A DNA stretch of 64,000 bases, taken from Oegoconia quadripuncta (lineage: Eukaryota; Arthropoda; Insecta; Lepidoptera; Autostichidae). The stretch is taken from NCBI GenBank assembly GCA_949316235.1, contig OX438754.1, positions 434,001-498,000 of the forward strand, given 5' to 3'. Both the position numbers and the translations under genes were made by a program. Numbering within the stretch: position 1 is the first letter of the stretch; every line of letters starts with the position of its first letter. Below, in pieces: positions 31,221-42,344 of this stretch. The notes beneath the pieces are model-generated. The model worked only from the letters and a program-made list of their open reading frames with translations. It did no database searches and was not told where the DNA came from.

Positions 31221-31270
31221 AGTCTTTCTTCTGTTGGGTGTCGTAGTGCTCGTAGGTGTTATAATGCGAC

Positions 31271-31773
31271 AGTTCATCGCGACTTTCCATAGCGCATCTA
31301 AAGTTCTCATAGCTCATAGGGAGACTATATAACAACAAAATAGATAGCATATCATCGTGTATTACAACACCCATATCACCTTACATATTCGCCGCTTCGA
31401 AAAATTCGTCAAGATGACTTCTCACATCTTCACCTTCTTTCATACGACTCAAAGTTAGCTTTTTCAATAGACTTGCCTTTTTTGCTGGTCCTTTAGAAGC
31501 GTATATTGACTCTAGCTTCATCCATACCTGGTTAGACGTATTACATCCGCGTATATGTTTTAATTCACATGGACTCATCGACATTATTAAGTCAGCTCTC
31601 GCTTTTTCGTCATTCTCGACCCAAGCTTCTGCCTCATTGCAGTCCGCTGGCTTCTTTTTGGAGCCGTCCACATACTTCCACGCATTATTTTTAGTTAGCA
31701 GGGCCTGCACTTGAATTTTCCAAGTGTCATAATTTTGACCATTTAGCAACTCGATATTATATTTGCTGCCCAT
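31271..31773 (-). pseudogene. Copia gag, N-terminal part
   Basis: 168 codons in one frame with a single in-frame TAA (31381-31383). Starts MGSKYNIELLNGQNYDTW, the typical Copia-type gag opening, and continues with KSLL-type motif KASLLKKLTLSRMKEG and LLYSLPMSYENF. The frame is cut by LINE B after DEL and continues at 27228. The start codon lies within the primer-binding site. Confidence 0.85.
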
Positions 31774-31777
31774 AACC
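31768..31777 (-). promoter_or_regulatory. Copia primer-binding site
   Basis: GGTTATGGGC directly follows the LTR. It equals the start of the copia-type primer-binding site, complementary to an internal part of initiator tRNA-Met. The ATG inside it is the gag start. Confidence 0.7.
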
Positions 31778-31973
31778 TATTAGACTGGGTGGACCAGTCT
31801 TCAGAGTACACACAGTATAAATGGAAAAAGAGCGGAAGATGCGTAAATAAACATATAATCAAAGTAATACAAGGAAACTATACAAAACAGGAGAAGCCTC
31901 ACAGTCACAAGTGTCAATGCTGGGACGTCAGAACACATTCTATAATATTTGAATTGATATACAAACTCTAACA
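31778..31973 (-). mobile_element. Copia 5' LTR, 196 bp
   Basis: On the minus strand it begins TGTTAGA (31973) and ends TCTAATA (31784-31778), inverse apart from one transition. It lies immediately upstream of the primer-binding site. No second LTR is in the window, so the 3' half was lost. Confidence 0.75.
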
Positions 31974-32007
31974 ATTATACTATGTCCATAGCTGGGAGGC
32001 CTGGTGA

Positions 32008-32800
32008 CCTGTTTTTTTTTATGATTAACTGGATACGTGTTTGACCACAATCTCACCTGATGGGAAGTGACGATGTGGCCGAAGATGAAGCACGCGATCT
32101 CAGTAGATGCCTACTCACCCTGCTCTTGAAGATCCCAAGGTTGTAGGATTCGGGAAAGACTGACGCCGGAAGGGAGTTCCTGGCCTTGGCTGTTCGCATT
32201 GTGAATGAAGAGTTGAACCGCTTAGTGCGAATTATCGGTATGTTAACTAATCCCTCCCCACGCCTAGTAGTCCGAAGATGAAATGGCGATGGTGGAATAA
32301 GATAAGAAGAATAAGATTGTGCAAATCCAACACACATTCACCGAAGTGCTTCCTGTAAAAGACTGAGAGACAAGTGACCTTGCGACGGTGTTCGAGGCTC
32401 TGCAATTTAGCAGTCATCGAATGGTGGCCAATGAGTCTTTTGGCACGTCGTTCCACCGAATCGAGTGCAGCCAGCTGGTACTTGGCTGAACCATCCCAAA
32501 GGTGACAGCAGTATTCGATGCACGAGCGAACCTGTGTCTGGTAAAGTAGGTACCAAAAGCTGATTCCGCGTAAAATACCGCCTGACCTTGAGGAGAATGC
32601 CAAGTTTCTTAGCTGCTGTTTTAGCATTCCATTATATGGAGCGCCCAAAATTTGTGTTGGAGGTTAACTCCAGACCCTCAAGATTGAGATGGTCAGAGAT
32701 TGGTATGGATTCATGCCGGAAAGTTGGAGTCAGGTTCCTGTAAATCCTGTCAATCTGGTTCTGCCTTTTCAGGCACCAGTCTTCCAACGAATGTGTTCTA
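32008..32800 (-). pseudogene. LINE C, 5'-truncated RT C-terminal region
   Basis: Two overlapping frames (32247-32648 and 32053-32337) together give a continuous C-terminal region with a frameshift near 32300: LYQTQVRSCIEYCCHLWDGS, then DSVERRAKRLIGHHSM, FYRKHFGEC, and TMRTAKARNSLPASVFPES. This is a common insect Jockey-type C-terminus downstream of the RT core. The 3' end is an A run after GTTAATCAT. Fragments recur at 1786, 10226, 20185 and 43560. Confidence 0.8.
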
Positions 32801-33533
32801 TATATTACCTAGCCCTAAACTCACTTTTTAATTTTAATCATTTAATTTTATAACTCTTTAAGTATCTATTGTTCATACAAGGAAGCTCACTATAGTATAT
32901 GATATCTCAACGTAAGTGTAAGACCCGAGGACACGATAATACGTTGTCGTCCCGGCTTACGCGACACCAGCCGTTGATCCGGGTGATTTATGTCCGACCA
33001 TACCCGGACCGGGTCACGACATTTAACTCTATGTTTCATGGACAAACGTTTCAGTTTGGTAAAGTTGATTTTTCACGTAAACGATCAAAAGCAACGATCT
33101 TTGGTGGAGTTATTTGTCTGTAAGCACATTGCACAACGATAGCAATTAATAACAAATTACAGAAAAGCATAACAATCTTTTAAAAAAAAACGACTTCTAC
33201 GAATTTAACGACACCTCATATACCTGCACACTGAATTTGATTATTAATAAATAATCAAATAAAAACATAACTTATGCTAGAGATCATGTGTGTTTCAAAA
33301 GGATTCCTTAAAATTTTCTCGATGGAAAAAAAAATTAGCTACGCCTGACATTACGTAAATATTTTAGGAAGAATCTGTGAGTGATCATTAAACCAAATAT
33401 GATCTAGTGATTACATGTTCGAAATATACATTAGCTTCGAAATATAAAGAAAATACCTTAGTTTTTGCGTACGAGAGAAATGAAATAAACTTATGAAAAT
33501 GTGCACTAGGTGGAGCTCTGACGACTAATCAGG
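32801..33533. other. No gene recognised
   Basis: A 74-codon frame at 32899-33123 lies in G+C-richer DNA but has no motif or splice context. Confidence 0.45.
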
Positions 33534-33612
33534 GTGAATTCAAAATTCGTGTAATTCTCATTGTCTGGTGACGTCACTTTTAATTACGAACAACTTTGCC
33601 CGAACTTTAACA
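33534..33612. mobile_element. MITE G, left-end fragment
   Basis: CAGGGTGAATTCAAAATTCG and the downstream TTACGAACAACTTTGC match the left side of MITE G at 54375. Confidence 0.55.
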
Positions 33613-33995
33613 ATTCATAAAGATGACTCACCCAGAGAAGCCCGGTCTTCATTCAGAATAGTCATTCTTATATTAAATTCACTTGTGGTTTCGGAACGTA
33701 TAAGAATAGAACCAATGAGCCCCTTTCCCGTGGGTCTCGTCATCATGGAGTTGTTTTTTTATAGACTCTAATGAAAATAGCTTCGGACGGCCGTAACTTC
33801 GGACTTTGCCTTTTGTAGTTTGCTGTGCCAATTATAAACCAATCGTCATTATTTTACTTTTGTTGTATATAGTTGGACATCGCAAGTTAGTACTGGACGC
33901 AAGGAACGTCTGAAGTTATGCAAATAAAGGATTCTTAGCAAAACAAAAAGCCCGAAGTTAGAGCCATCCGAAGATGTTTTCGTTAGAGAGTAGAC
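33613..33995. other. No gene; repeat P end at 33700-33745
   Basis: Only GAATAGAACCAATGAGCCCC and CCGTGGGTCTCG resemble repeat P; the rest is not recognised. Confidence 0.4.
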
Positions 33996-34254
33996 CCCTG
34001 ATGTTGAGTGAAAATGAAGGCGAAGGTTGAAACGTACTGACCCGGAAACCCCATCTTACTTGGGGGACTGGCAATCTTATCTGTGACAACCGGAACACAA
34101 CAATGTTATTAACATTGCTGCTTTTAGATAGATTTAGATAAGATGATGGTAGCTAGCCAGTCTGACATTTAATATGCTCTACCACCAACCAAACAGAGTA
34201 CTAAATATGTACCCCGCTGGGGATCGAACCAGCGAACTCCGATTGTAAACCATT
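33996..34254 (-). repeat. SINE-1, truncated and diverged
   Basis: SINE-1 body plus B-box region (CCGCTGGGGATCGAACC) in reverse. The A-rich tail is missing at the left and the head is cut at 34254 where LINE F begins. Confidence 0.75.
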
Positions 34255-34260
34255 TGTTGT

Positions 34261-34332
34261 ATAAGGTTATATAAAAGCATATACAGTGTCAGCTTGCTTA
34301 AGCTGACACTGTATACGCTTTTATAACCTTAT
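34261..34332. repeat. 72-bp imperfect palindrome at LINE F 5' junction
   Basis: Left arm 34261-34295 and right arm 34298-34332 are inverse with one 2-base indel and one mismatch (core ATACAGTGTCAGCTT). The right arm is LINE F coding sequence, so the left arm is an inverted copy of it. Confidence 0.85.
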
Positions 34333-34486
34333 ACCAGAGAATATCGTTAATCTAAATGAAAAACAATTTAAAAACCATGTCAAAACAATATTAACAAAAA
34401 AAGGTTATTACAAAATTAGTGACTACCTGAATGACAAAAACGCTTGGTATACTTCGCCCAGCTCCCACAAATTATAAAATTGTATT
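34315..34486 (+). pseudogene. LINE F C-terminal coding remnant
   Basis: Open frame encoding YNLIPENIVNLNEKQFKNHV, then KKGYYKISDYLNDKNAWY and a stop at about 34484. This is the classic Jockey-group C-terminus. All catalytic parts are missing. A related copy is on the minus strand at 52240-52605. Confidence 0.7.
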
Positions 34487-34790
34487 AGTTGTATACTTTT
34501 ATTTAGATAAAAAAAAGAAAAGAAATGAAAAATGATCCTGTGGGTTTCTTGCGCCGCTTCTTTTCCCACAGATGATTTCCCTTTCCGAAGCGGTGGTAGC
34601 TTGGACATACCGACTGACCGAAAATGCTTAAGCCCTATTTTTATTTCCGATAGATTCAAATTGACATTCAACAAAATGATCTATCTTACGTTCTCCCGTA
34701 ACGTAACGTAACGTAACTTGTACGTTACGTACGTATCTACGTGATGTATCTTACGTTGAAATAAATGCTTGCAGTTTGAAGTTTGAAGTT
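34487..34790 (+). mobile_element. LINE F 3' UTR and tail
   Basis: Noncoding stretch with GTTACGT-type repeats near 34700, then GAAATAAATGC and a TTTGAAG-repeat tail (34772-34788). Confidence 0.6.
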
Positions 34791-34993
34791 AAAAGCTTGT
34801 TTTTAAAAGCATTTTTAATGTAGTACTTTTAACAAATAAATATTTTTAGGACTTAAACCCGTTGTTTGAGTATCGAGTAGTTTGAGGTTGAGTATTGACT
34901 CAAACATTGGGCTTAAGTCATAAAAATTTTTAGTTTGTAGTGGACTTAATGATTGTAACAAAAAGGGCTCGGCCCGTGGATGTTTAATACGTA

Positions 34994-35277
34994 TCCTGTT
35001 TGGTGTAGGGGTCAGACACTCTGACTGTTATACCAAAAGGTTGCGGGTTCAAATCCCGCTAGGGGCATATGTTTGTATGATGAATATAGACATGTTCGCG
35101 AGTTATGCATGTTTTTCATTTATATATGTAGTTATTCACAAAAAATAAAAATAAAATGTATTTGTGTGGTATATCGACCATCTGGTATCCACAACACAAG
35201 CTTATAGTTGCTTAATGTGGAACTAGATGGCGTTGTGTGTATGTCCAAGGATATTTATTTATTTATTATTATTATTT
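34994..35277 (+). repeat. SINE-2, full length
   Basis: tRNA-like head: CCTGTTTGGTGTAGGGGTC (A box) and GGTTCAAATCCCGCTAGG (B box). The body has GTATGATGAATATAGACATG and AACTAGATGGCG; tail of TTTA/TTA repeats. Confidence 0.88.
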
Positions 35278-35747
35278 AGTTAGTTAGCTAGTTAGTATCA
35301 AAACTGAGATGTATTACGAAAAAAATCACCTAAAAACCTTATGTAAAACCTTATTTCCTACTAAATAAGATACATTTTCCTTTACCACTAACATAATATA
35401 GCCGCCTACGACAAAACCTCGTAACTAATAAATTGGATTTCTACATTTAAAGCCCTAGGAATGAGCGGTAAGAGACAAAAAGCGGGTAAGTCTTGATTAT
35501 AATAAGTTGTGGTAATTCGAGGGCTGTCAAAAGGATTATAGGTTCAGGAGATTCATCAAGCTGTACCTATTTTTTATAATGACTTATCACTGTTACTATT
35601 ACATTATATTAGGCAAGACCCATTTTTAATCTGGATGAAAAACGACGGGTGTTATGTGTTTGACAGCTTTAGGTAATATTTCAAGAAAATCGCGGTTATT
35701 CGTTTTTCCGAGGTTAAACCGTATTTTCCCTGGGCTATATGGATATT
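35278..35747. other. No gene recognised
   Basis: AT-rich; nothing supported. Confidence 0.5.
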
Positions 35748-35850
35748 AGATGGATGTTCGTATTCATCGCACAAACATTTACCCTTCGCAGGACTCGAAC
35801 CCGCTACCGATAGTTCACTATCCACTACTCCAATAGGCGGTTAACACGTT
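35748..35850 (-). repeat. SINE-2-like head fragment
   Basis: GGATGTTCGTATTCATC and AGGACTCGAACCCGCTACC are the reversed head and early body of a tRNA-derived SINE of the SINE-2 type. Confidence 0.5.
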
Positions 35851-35986
35851 CACGGATACTGAACCGTCTGGTTCTATCTATTGCGTCTGCAATAGATGTT
35901 TTATTGTTATTACGTCTATAAGCGTTCACTTAAATCTTATTAGTAGCCGTGTTTCTAATGTTGTACAAACATTGACAAGTTATATC

Positions 35987-36125
35987 TTTTTTTTTTTTTT
36001 TTTTATATGAGAGGGCGGCAAACGAGCATGCGGGTCACCTGAAAGCAATCACCGCCGCCCATGGACACCCGCAACACCAAAAGGGTCACAGATGCGTTGC
36101 CGGCCTTTGAGGAAGGTGTCCACCC
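35987..36125 (-). pseudogene. LINE D 3' end
   Basis: Poly-T, GAGAGGGCGGCAAACGAGC and CCGCCCATGGACACCCGCA reproduce the LINE D 3' end at 3760-3868 in reverse. Confidence 0.75.
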
Positions 36126-36489
36126 CAGAATAAGTAGGGCAGCCTGAGCGATGAGGGATTCTCCAGCAGTGCTGGTACCCTCCTGGGGTACTAACTCTTT
36201 AAATACCGCTACCATTCTGGAGAGAGACAAGATAGAAGATAAGGAGGCAATAAAAACATCGGTTTGATATGTGTGTGCATAAGTGTATGTAAATGAGTGA
36301 TTATGGCATATCAATAATCTCATGACATGGTTTATATTTCATTTTGTTTTGTTTTATTTCATTATGATTATTCAAAAATAGTATGACGTTGACGTAACAA
36401 TGGTTACATACTTATACTTTATTAATTAATTTTGACATACATGTAATAATATGTATAATGCTATTGTATATATGTGTTTTTCATGTTAT
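36126..36489. other. No gene recognised
   Basis: The 106-codon minus frame here is an extension of LINE D sequence with no motif. Confidence 0.4.
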
Positions 36490-36617
36490 TATTTTTTATT
36501 TTATGTTTGACAATCACTTTTATTTTAGAAACCATAAATTAACGAAACTGTATGTATGACATGATATTGTAAAAGTGAACCAAATAAATCTAATCTAATC
36601 TAATCTAATCTAATCAT
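36490..36617 (+). repeat. LINE 3' end with TCTAA-repeat tail
   Basis: GTAAAAGTGAACCAAATAAA followed by (TCTAA)n at 36587-36615. A near-identical 3' end is at 57685-57804. Confidence 0.7.
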
Positions 36618-36844
36618 GTGCATTAATTTCTAATTATACTTATGTGAAATTATCACGTGCCAAACTTAATTTTGATGGTTTCTTCATGCATATTCTACTA
36701 AGCTTACTACATATTTAAGTTTGCTAATGGTGATGTTGGAGGGTACGGAACGTCAGAACGGAAATCCTACTGGCACTCGGCCGGTTTTGAAAGTTATTTT
36801 AACCATGTTCAAAAAAGGACGGGAGATTTATGGGACATTTCAAA

Positions 36845-38101
<1,257 letters not shown>

Positions 38102-38303
38102 TAGCACTATAAATACTTACGAAAGTTTGTGTGTGTGTGTATGTATGTATGTTTGTTACCTCTTCACGTCTGAACAGCTCGACGGATTTTTATGAAATTT
38201 GTTGGGTAGACAGATTAGGACCTGGATTAAAAAATAGGTTACTTTTTGCTGAAATGATTTTGATGAAATGTTACACGCGGTCGAAGTCGCGGGCAACAGC
38301 TAG
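38102..38303 (+). mobile_element. Lep1-type Helitron, second copy
   Basis: Starts directly after the CTAG of the previous copy: ACTATAAATACTTACGAAAG, short GTGT/GTAT tract, GATTTTTATGAAATTTGTTG, hairpin CGCGGTCGAAGTCGCG, then CTAG (38300-38303). Confidence 0.8.
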
Positions 38304-39010
38304 TATTTAATGACTTTTAAAATACAGTGGCACTAATTCTTCCTTGGGGCACAGACTTTTGACATGGTCAAAATAGCTGTATTCCATTTTGTGCATGTAT
38401 TCTATAGCATCACGTACGAAATTATCTGACCATCTACTTGTGGTCTCCAATGTATCACAGCGCCACACTTTGTAACTTGGGCGTTATTGAGGTCAAGTAT
38501 ACAATGTTGATAAAAAGTTCCAACTCGCTCTTAGAATTGGCACATGGTATATCACGTCCGGCGGAAGCTCACACGGCGCATGCGCCACGGGATCGACCGC
38601 ACCGCCATTTATAGCATGTTAGTTTCATCAGCCAACGTCGGATTCACCGCGGTAGGTTTGCCAAAATTAGAAAGCATTTTACCCCTCGACGAAAAGTAGT
38701 CTAGTCGGAATGTCTGGCTGAATGGATTTCAATACCAATTTTTGTATTCAGTAGCAGGTGTTTGGGAGATTTTCAGCCATGTTTGATGGGAATCGGTTCA
38801 GCCGTTTCGCAAATATTTAACTTTTAACACAATTGCATCGTTTACTTAGATGACATTTGCATAGCATCGCGATTTGTGTTGTTTCTAGAATTTCTATGCC
38901 GCAAACATCTAATAGGATCTTAAATATATACATAAATGACCTTTTCAGCGATAACTCATTTGACGGGATCCTTTAATTATTACCATTCAAAAGTTTGTTG
39001 AGTTTTACTG
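38304..39010. other. No gene recognised
   Basis: 38700-38830 contains degenerate Helitron phrases (GATGGGAATCGGTTCAGCCG). The rest has no signature. Confidence 0.45.
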
Positions 39011-39052
39011 CTCCTATTTCACCAAGTTGACAGGTGCGATACTAAATCGAAA

Positions 39053-39211
39053 CTACTTCGAACTACTTCTTTTACTAATTCGAAATTTTTCCTTAAACGC
39101 TAATTCAGTAATGTCAAAGGAGAAATTTATTCGTTCTCTATATATTCTCCTATATGCGAACTCATCTAAATCACTATCACTGTCACTACTGCTGCTTTCA
39201 CGGAGAGCCAT
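39053..39211 (-). pseudogene. Harbinger-type transposase N-terminus, truncated
   Basis: 52 codons: MALRESSSSDSDSDLDEFAY, then YRERINFSFDITELAFKEKF and RISK. The acidic Ser/Asp start followed by an F-(E/K)-x-(K/R)-F-R-(I/L)-S-K segment is the usual opening of HARBI1-like transposases. The sequence then leaves homology and stops, so the DDE nuclease is deleted. Confidence 0.55.
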
Positions 39212-39442
39212 TTTGTAATTAACAACGAAAACACTACAATCGTCACGCTAGCCTGACACAGCCTCGATCTCATGTCAACAATTACCGACAAATCTACAAA
39301 TATGTCGAGTTCAAAAAATGATTCTTGTTTCACAACATAATTGTCATTTGATTGAGATAACGACAATTGTCACAAAATGCCTGTCATGTTTATAAGCTTT
39401 TCTATACGAAATAATTTACAAAATTGTCATTGTCACCTGTCC

Positions 39443-39506
39443 GTTGACAATTGTCAGCGACATATGTCGAATTGTCAGCCGACATATGTCGCTGACAATT
39501 GTCAAC
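39443..39506. repeat. Perfect 27-bp inverted repeat with 10-base spacer
   Basis: Arm 39443-39469 (GTTGACAATTGTCAGCGACA...) is exactly inverse to 39480-39506. Each arm also contains the small palindromes GACAATTGTC and CGACATATGTCG. Confidence 0.95.
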
Positions 39507-39735
39507 TTGGTGAAATAGGGGCCTGGGTGTGATTGAGTGTTGGAACCAGCACCCCGCCAAGAACAGTCAGATGAGCGTTTTTGGATACATTCTGGCTCCT
39601 CATGAAGGCATGCAGTGTTCTATTCACCTGATTTCCGGTATTCACTATTCTATGTCCTTCTCACACTTTCCATCTAAACGTTACAGGACCTGGTATTGTA
39701 AGCCTGATGATGAGAATCTGATCAGATAATAAAAT

Positions 39736-40875
39736 CCTTACCGACTCATAGTCACATCAAGTTATCACACCAGTGTTACAAACAGGATTATTTTTCTTGT
39801 TAGTCACACTACTAATTTTTCCACACCATTTATACTATAATTGCTAGTGCTGTACCTGTTGATTTTGGTCTCCTTGGTCTCCCCCTGCGAACAGAGGGAG
39901 AGGGCCGCTTCCCACGACCTCTCGTCGACGGCCGCAGCCTTAGCTGCAGTCGTCAAGGAGAGGTCGCCCAAGTGCTGCAGACGATTCCACGGCGTCCCCT
40001 GCCCAGATGGGCATTCCTCAGGGAGCGCCGCTTCCTCGCCGCAGCCCGCTGTGGTGGAATATGCCCTCCACCTTCCCTCGTCGCTCCACTCCCGAAAACG
40101 AATTTTCGGAAGTAGAGCGACGAGGGCATTCGGCGCCGAGGCGGGCCTCGGAGCCGAAACTTGGGCTGGTTTTTTATAGAGGTTTTCCTTCCTCGCGGTC
40201 CGGGCGGTTAAGCCAAGACCCTCGGTCCCGGACTGCAGCTGAAAGCCGCAGTCCCGGATTACGAGCCCGGCGGTGGCAAGGGGTAGGAAGTTCCCCTCCC
40301 CCCAGGAAGTCCCTCCTCCCCACGCCTGCTCGGCGGCAGTGTGAGTGCACACCGAGCCCACCCTTACTCCCCCACTAGGAGGGGAGCGTCTCCTGCTCCA
40401 TCCGCAGTGCCCTCTGCTAAACCAGAGGGACACGCGGAGGAGCCCACCCCGTCAAACTATTAGCCATCGGTCAACAAGAACCCTTAAAGGGAAGTTGTTG
40501 ACCGATGCCCAGGGTGCACCGGCCCAACGACTACCGTTCCCCCCAGACGTATCCAGGGGGACAAGTAGCCATCAGGCACACGAGGAGGTTGTCTGACATC
40601 GCACCCCATACCCTTCAAACCTAACCTATCCATGTCGGGGTGCCAAAAACTCCCGTGCTCGCTTCGCTCGCACTCGTCCGGCTCGCTTGCGCCAGTTAAA
40701 TATAGATGACATCCCAGATGACATTCCATTTTACAGGACAGGACAGGCTAGGACAGCACTAGTTAGGGAATAAATACAATAAATGGTGTGGAAAAATTAG
40801 TAGTGTGACTAACAAGAAAAAGAATCTTGTTTGCAACACTGGTGTGATAACTTGGTGTGACTATGAGTCGGTAAC
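39736..40875. mobile_element. GC-rich non-autonomous element, long TIRs, 9-bp target duplication
   Basis: About 120-bp inverted arms (39736-39860 and 40742-40875) sharing TTACCGACTCATAGTCAC and TTAGTCACACTACTAATTTT. Flanked by TAATAAAAT on both sides (39727-39735, 40876-40884). Long TIRs with a 9-bp duplication fit Mutator-like or foldback-type elements. The interior is GC-rich and folded (hairpins at 40080-40121, 40410-40429 and 40465-40507) and includes a 209-codon minus-strand frame (40433-39807) with no recognised domain. Confidence 0.7.
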
Positions 40876-40884
40876 TAATAAAAT

Positions 40885-41208
40885 TTTTTCCTACCCTGAA
40901 CAAAGAGCCAACGTATTCCAAATAGTATTTCAAAAGTTTTTAATATCTTACAAAAGTTTACCGCATACGACTGGAATCGTGCCAGGGTTGAGCTGCGAAG
41001 TTTTTACCGCGGTCGATTCAATATTTCCGTCCGATTTCCGCCAATCACCAGCATTTGCAATTCTAATTCGTGCCAACCCTGGACACCAAAATTTTGCATC
41101 GATATCAACCCTTCCCGATAAAAGGGCAAGTTGGTAAACTTTTTAAACGACTTTTACTTATTCATGTTGGATTAACAGCGTGTCGGGCCATGAGAAGTGA
41201 GGGTACTA
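40885..41208. other. No gene recognised
   Basis: A plus-strand frame at 40805-41137 crosses the element boundary and has no motif. Confidence 0.45.
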
Positions 41209-41325
41209 CAGGGTGAAATTTAATTCCTGTAAGTCCCGTATCTGATTATGAAGAACTACCCACTAAGAACCATAGCCGAATTCGATAAAAAAAAATTCGT
41301 TTACTCATATTCGATTACTAATACT
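41209..41325. mobile_element. MITE G, left-end fragment
   Basis: CAGGGTGAAATTTAATTCC and CATAGCCGAATTCGATAAA match MITE G (54375-54742). Confidence 0.5.
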
Positions 41326-41332
41326 GACAAGT

Positions 41333-41452
41333 TGTTGATTTGACATTCAACGCTAACATGACGTTTCTGCTGCATTGTGACATATTTATTTCTTTACCGA
41401 CCTTTTCCGACTTCATGTCACCTATTGACATGTTTTAGCTAAACTATTCATT
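41333..41452 (+). repeat. Segment duplicated at 49718-49842
   Basis: GACAAGTTGTTGATTTGACA through GTTTTAGCTAAACTATTCAT, same orientation, few mismatches. SINE-2 follows here but not in the other copy. Confidence 0.8.
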
Positions 41453-41464
41453 CATTCATTGACA

Positions 41465-41738
41465 ACCTGTTTGGTGTAGTGGTTAAAAATTCTGATTGCT
41501 GTACCAAAAGGTCGCGGGTTCGAATCCCGCTAGGGGCATAAGTTTGTATGATGAATACAGACATGTGTTCCCGAGTTATGGATGTATTTCATTTATTTAT
41601 GTATTCATTTACAAAAAAAAATGTATTTGTGTAGTTTATCAACCATCTGGTATCCATAATTACAAGCCTAGTTGCGTAGTGTGGAACTAGATGGCGCTGT
41701 GTGTATGTACAAAGATATTTATTTATTATTATTATTTA
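41465..41738 (+). repeat. SINE-2, full length
   Basis: A box in TTTGGTGTAGTGGTT, B box GGTTCGAATCCCGC, body, then TTATT-type tail. The best-preserved SINE-2 copy in the window. Confidence 0.9.
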
Positions 41739-42344
41739 TAAAGTAAACCATTCTGAAATTAGCTTTTTATATGTTGTCAAAGTACAAAGTATATTATATT
41801 GTCCCTCTTTAGACTTAACCTTTAAACGGACACGGGCACCGATCGGTGACAAAAAAATTTTTATCCCGACAACACTCGCGGACACCGATCGGTGCCCACG
41901 GACACCCGACTTTCAACTCTCAATTGTAATGATGGACTGTGTTTGAACTTGTTCTCTATTAAATTCCGCATCCAATAATGTGCGCCATGTTATGTTAGCT
42001 ATGCTATTTAGTCTGTATTTGCGAAAATATTTTTTTTCTCTTTGGGTGGGAGTATAGGCATAGAATTCCAACTACTGTTTTTTATTAGAACGGGCTTAGA
42101 AACCTGCCAGAGGGCTTCCAATTCTCATAACAATTTATTAAATTACCCGTTTCTTAAGAAAAACATGAGGTTAAGATAATATTTGTTAGTCTTGTTGGTG
42201 CCAAGAAGAATTTTAGAAGGGTTAGAAGGCTTAATAGTATGAAACACGAAATATTTATATATTTTGATTTCTCTACAGACAGTCTTCGTGAACTCCTCAA
42301 GTTTAGATGGAGTAGAAAGTATCTGGTACTCCCGAGGAGTCCCC
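41739..42344. other. No gene; paired palindromes at 41838-41894
   Basis: CACCGATCGGTG occurs twice (41838-41849 and 41883-41894) and the surrounding bases are themselves inverted. No supported gene. Confidence 0.45.

Larger units (their letters stand above)
27229..31266 (-). mobile_element. LINE B, non-LTR retrotransposon inserted in Copia gag
   Basis: About 4.0 kb on the minus strand: partial ORF1, ORF2, about 300 bases of 3' UTR, AATAAATACAATAC and an AATAC-repeat tail. It splits the gag codons after the DEL of SRDEL. The flanks ACTGTCG and ACTGCCG suggest a 7-bp target duplication with one change. ORF1 stays open to the insertion point, which suggests 5' truncation within ORF1. Confidence 0.85.
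39011..39522 (-). mobile_element. PIF/Harbinger-like remnant, about 510 bp
   Basis: Inverted ends CTCCTATTTCACCAAGTTGA (left) and the reverse CAACTTGGTGAAATAGGGGC (right). The interior holds a transposase N-terminal frame on the minus strand and a long perfect hairpin beside the right end. The target duplication is not resolved. Confidence 0.65.

Noticed and set aside
31220..31310. ORF1 start of LINE B at the upstream ATG (31310)
   Set aside because: That ATG lies in Copia gag sequence read in another frame, outside LINE B.
40805..41137. 110-codon frame right of the GC-rich element
   Set aside because: Crosses the TIR and target duplication, so it cannot be an old host gene; no motif.
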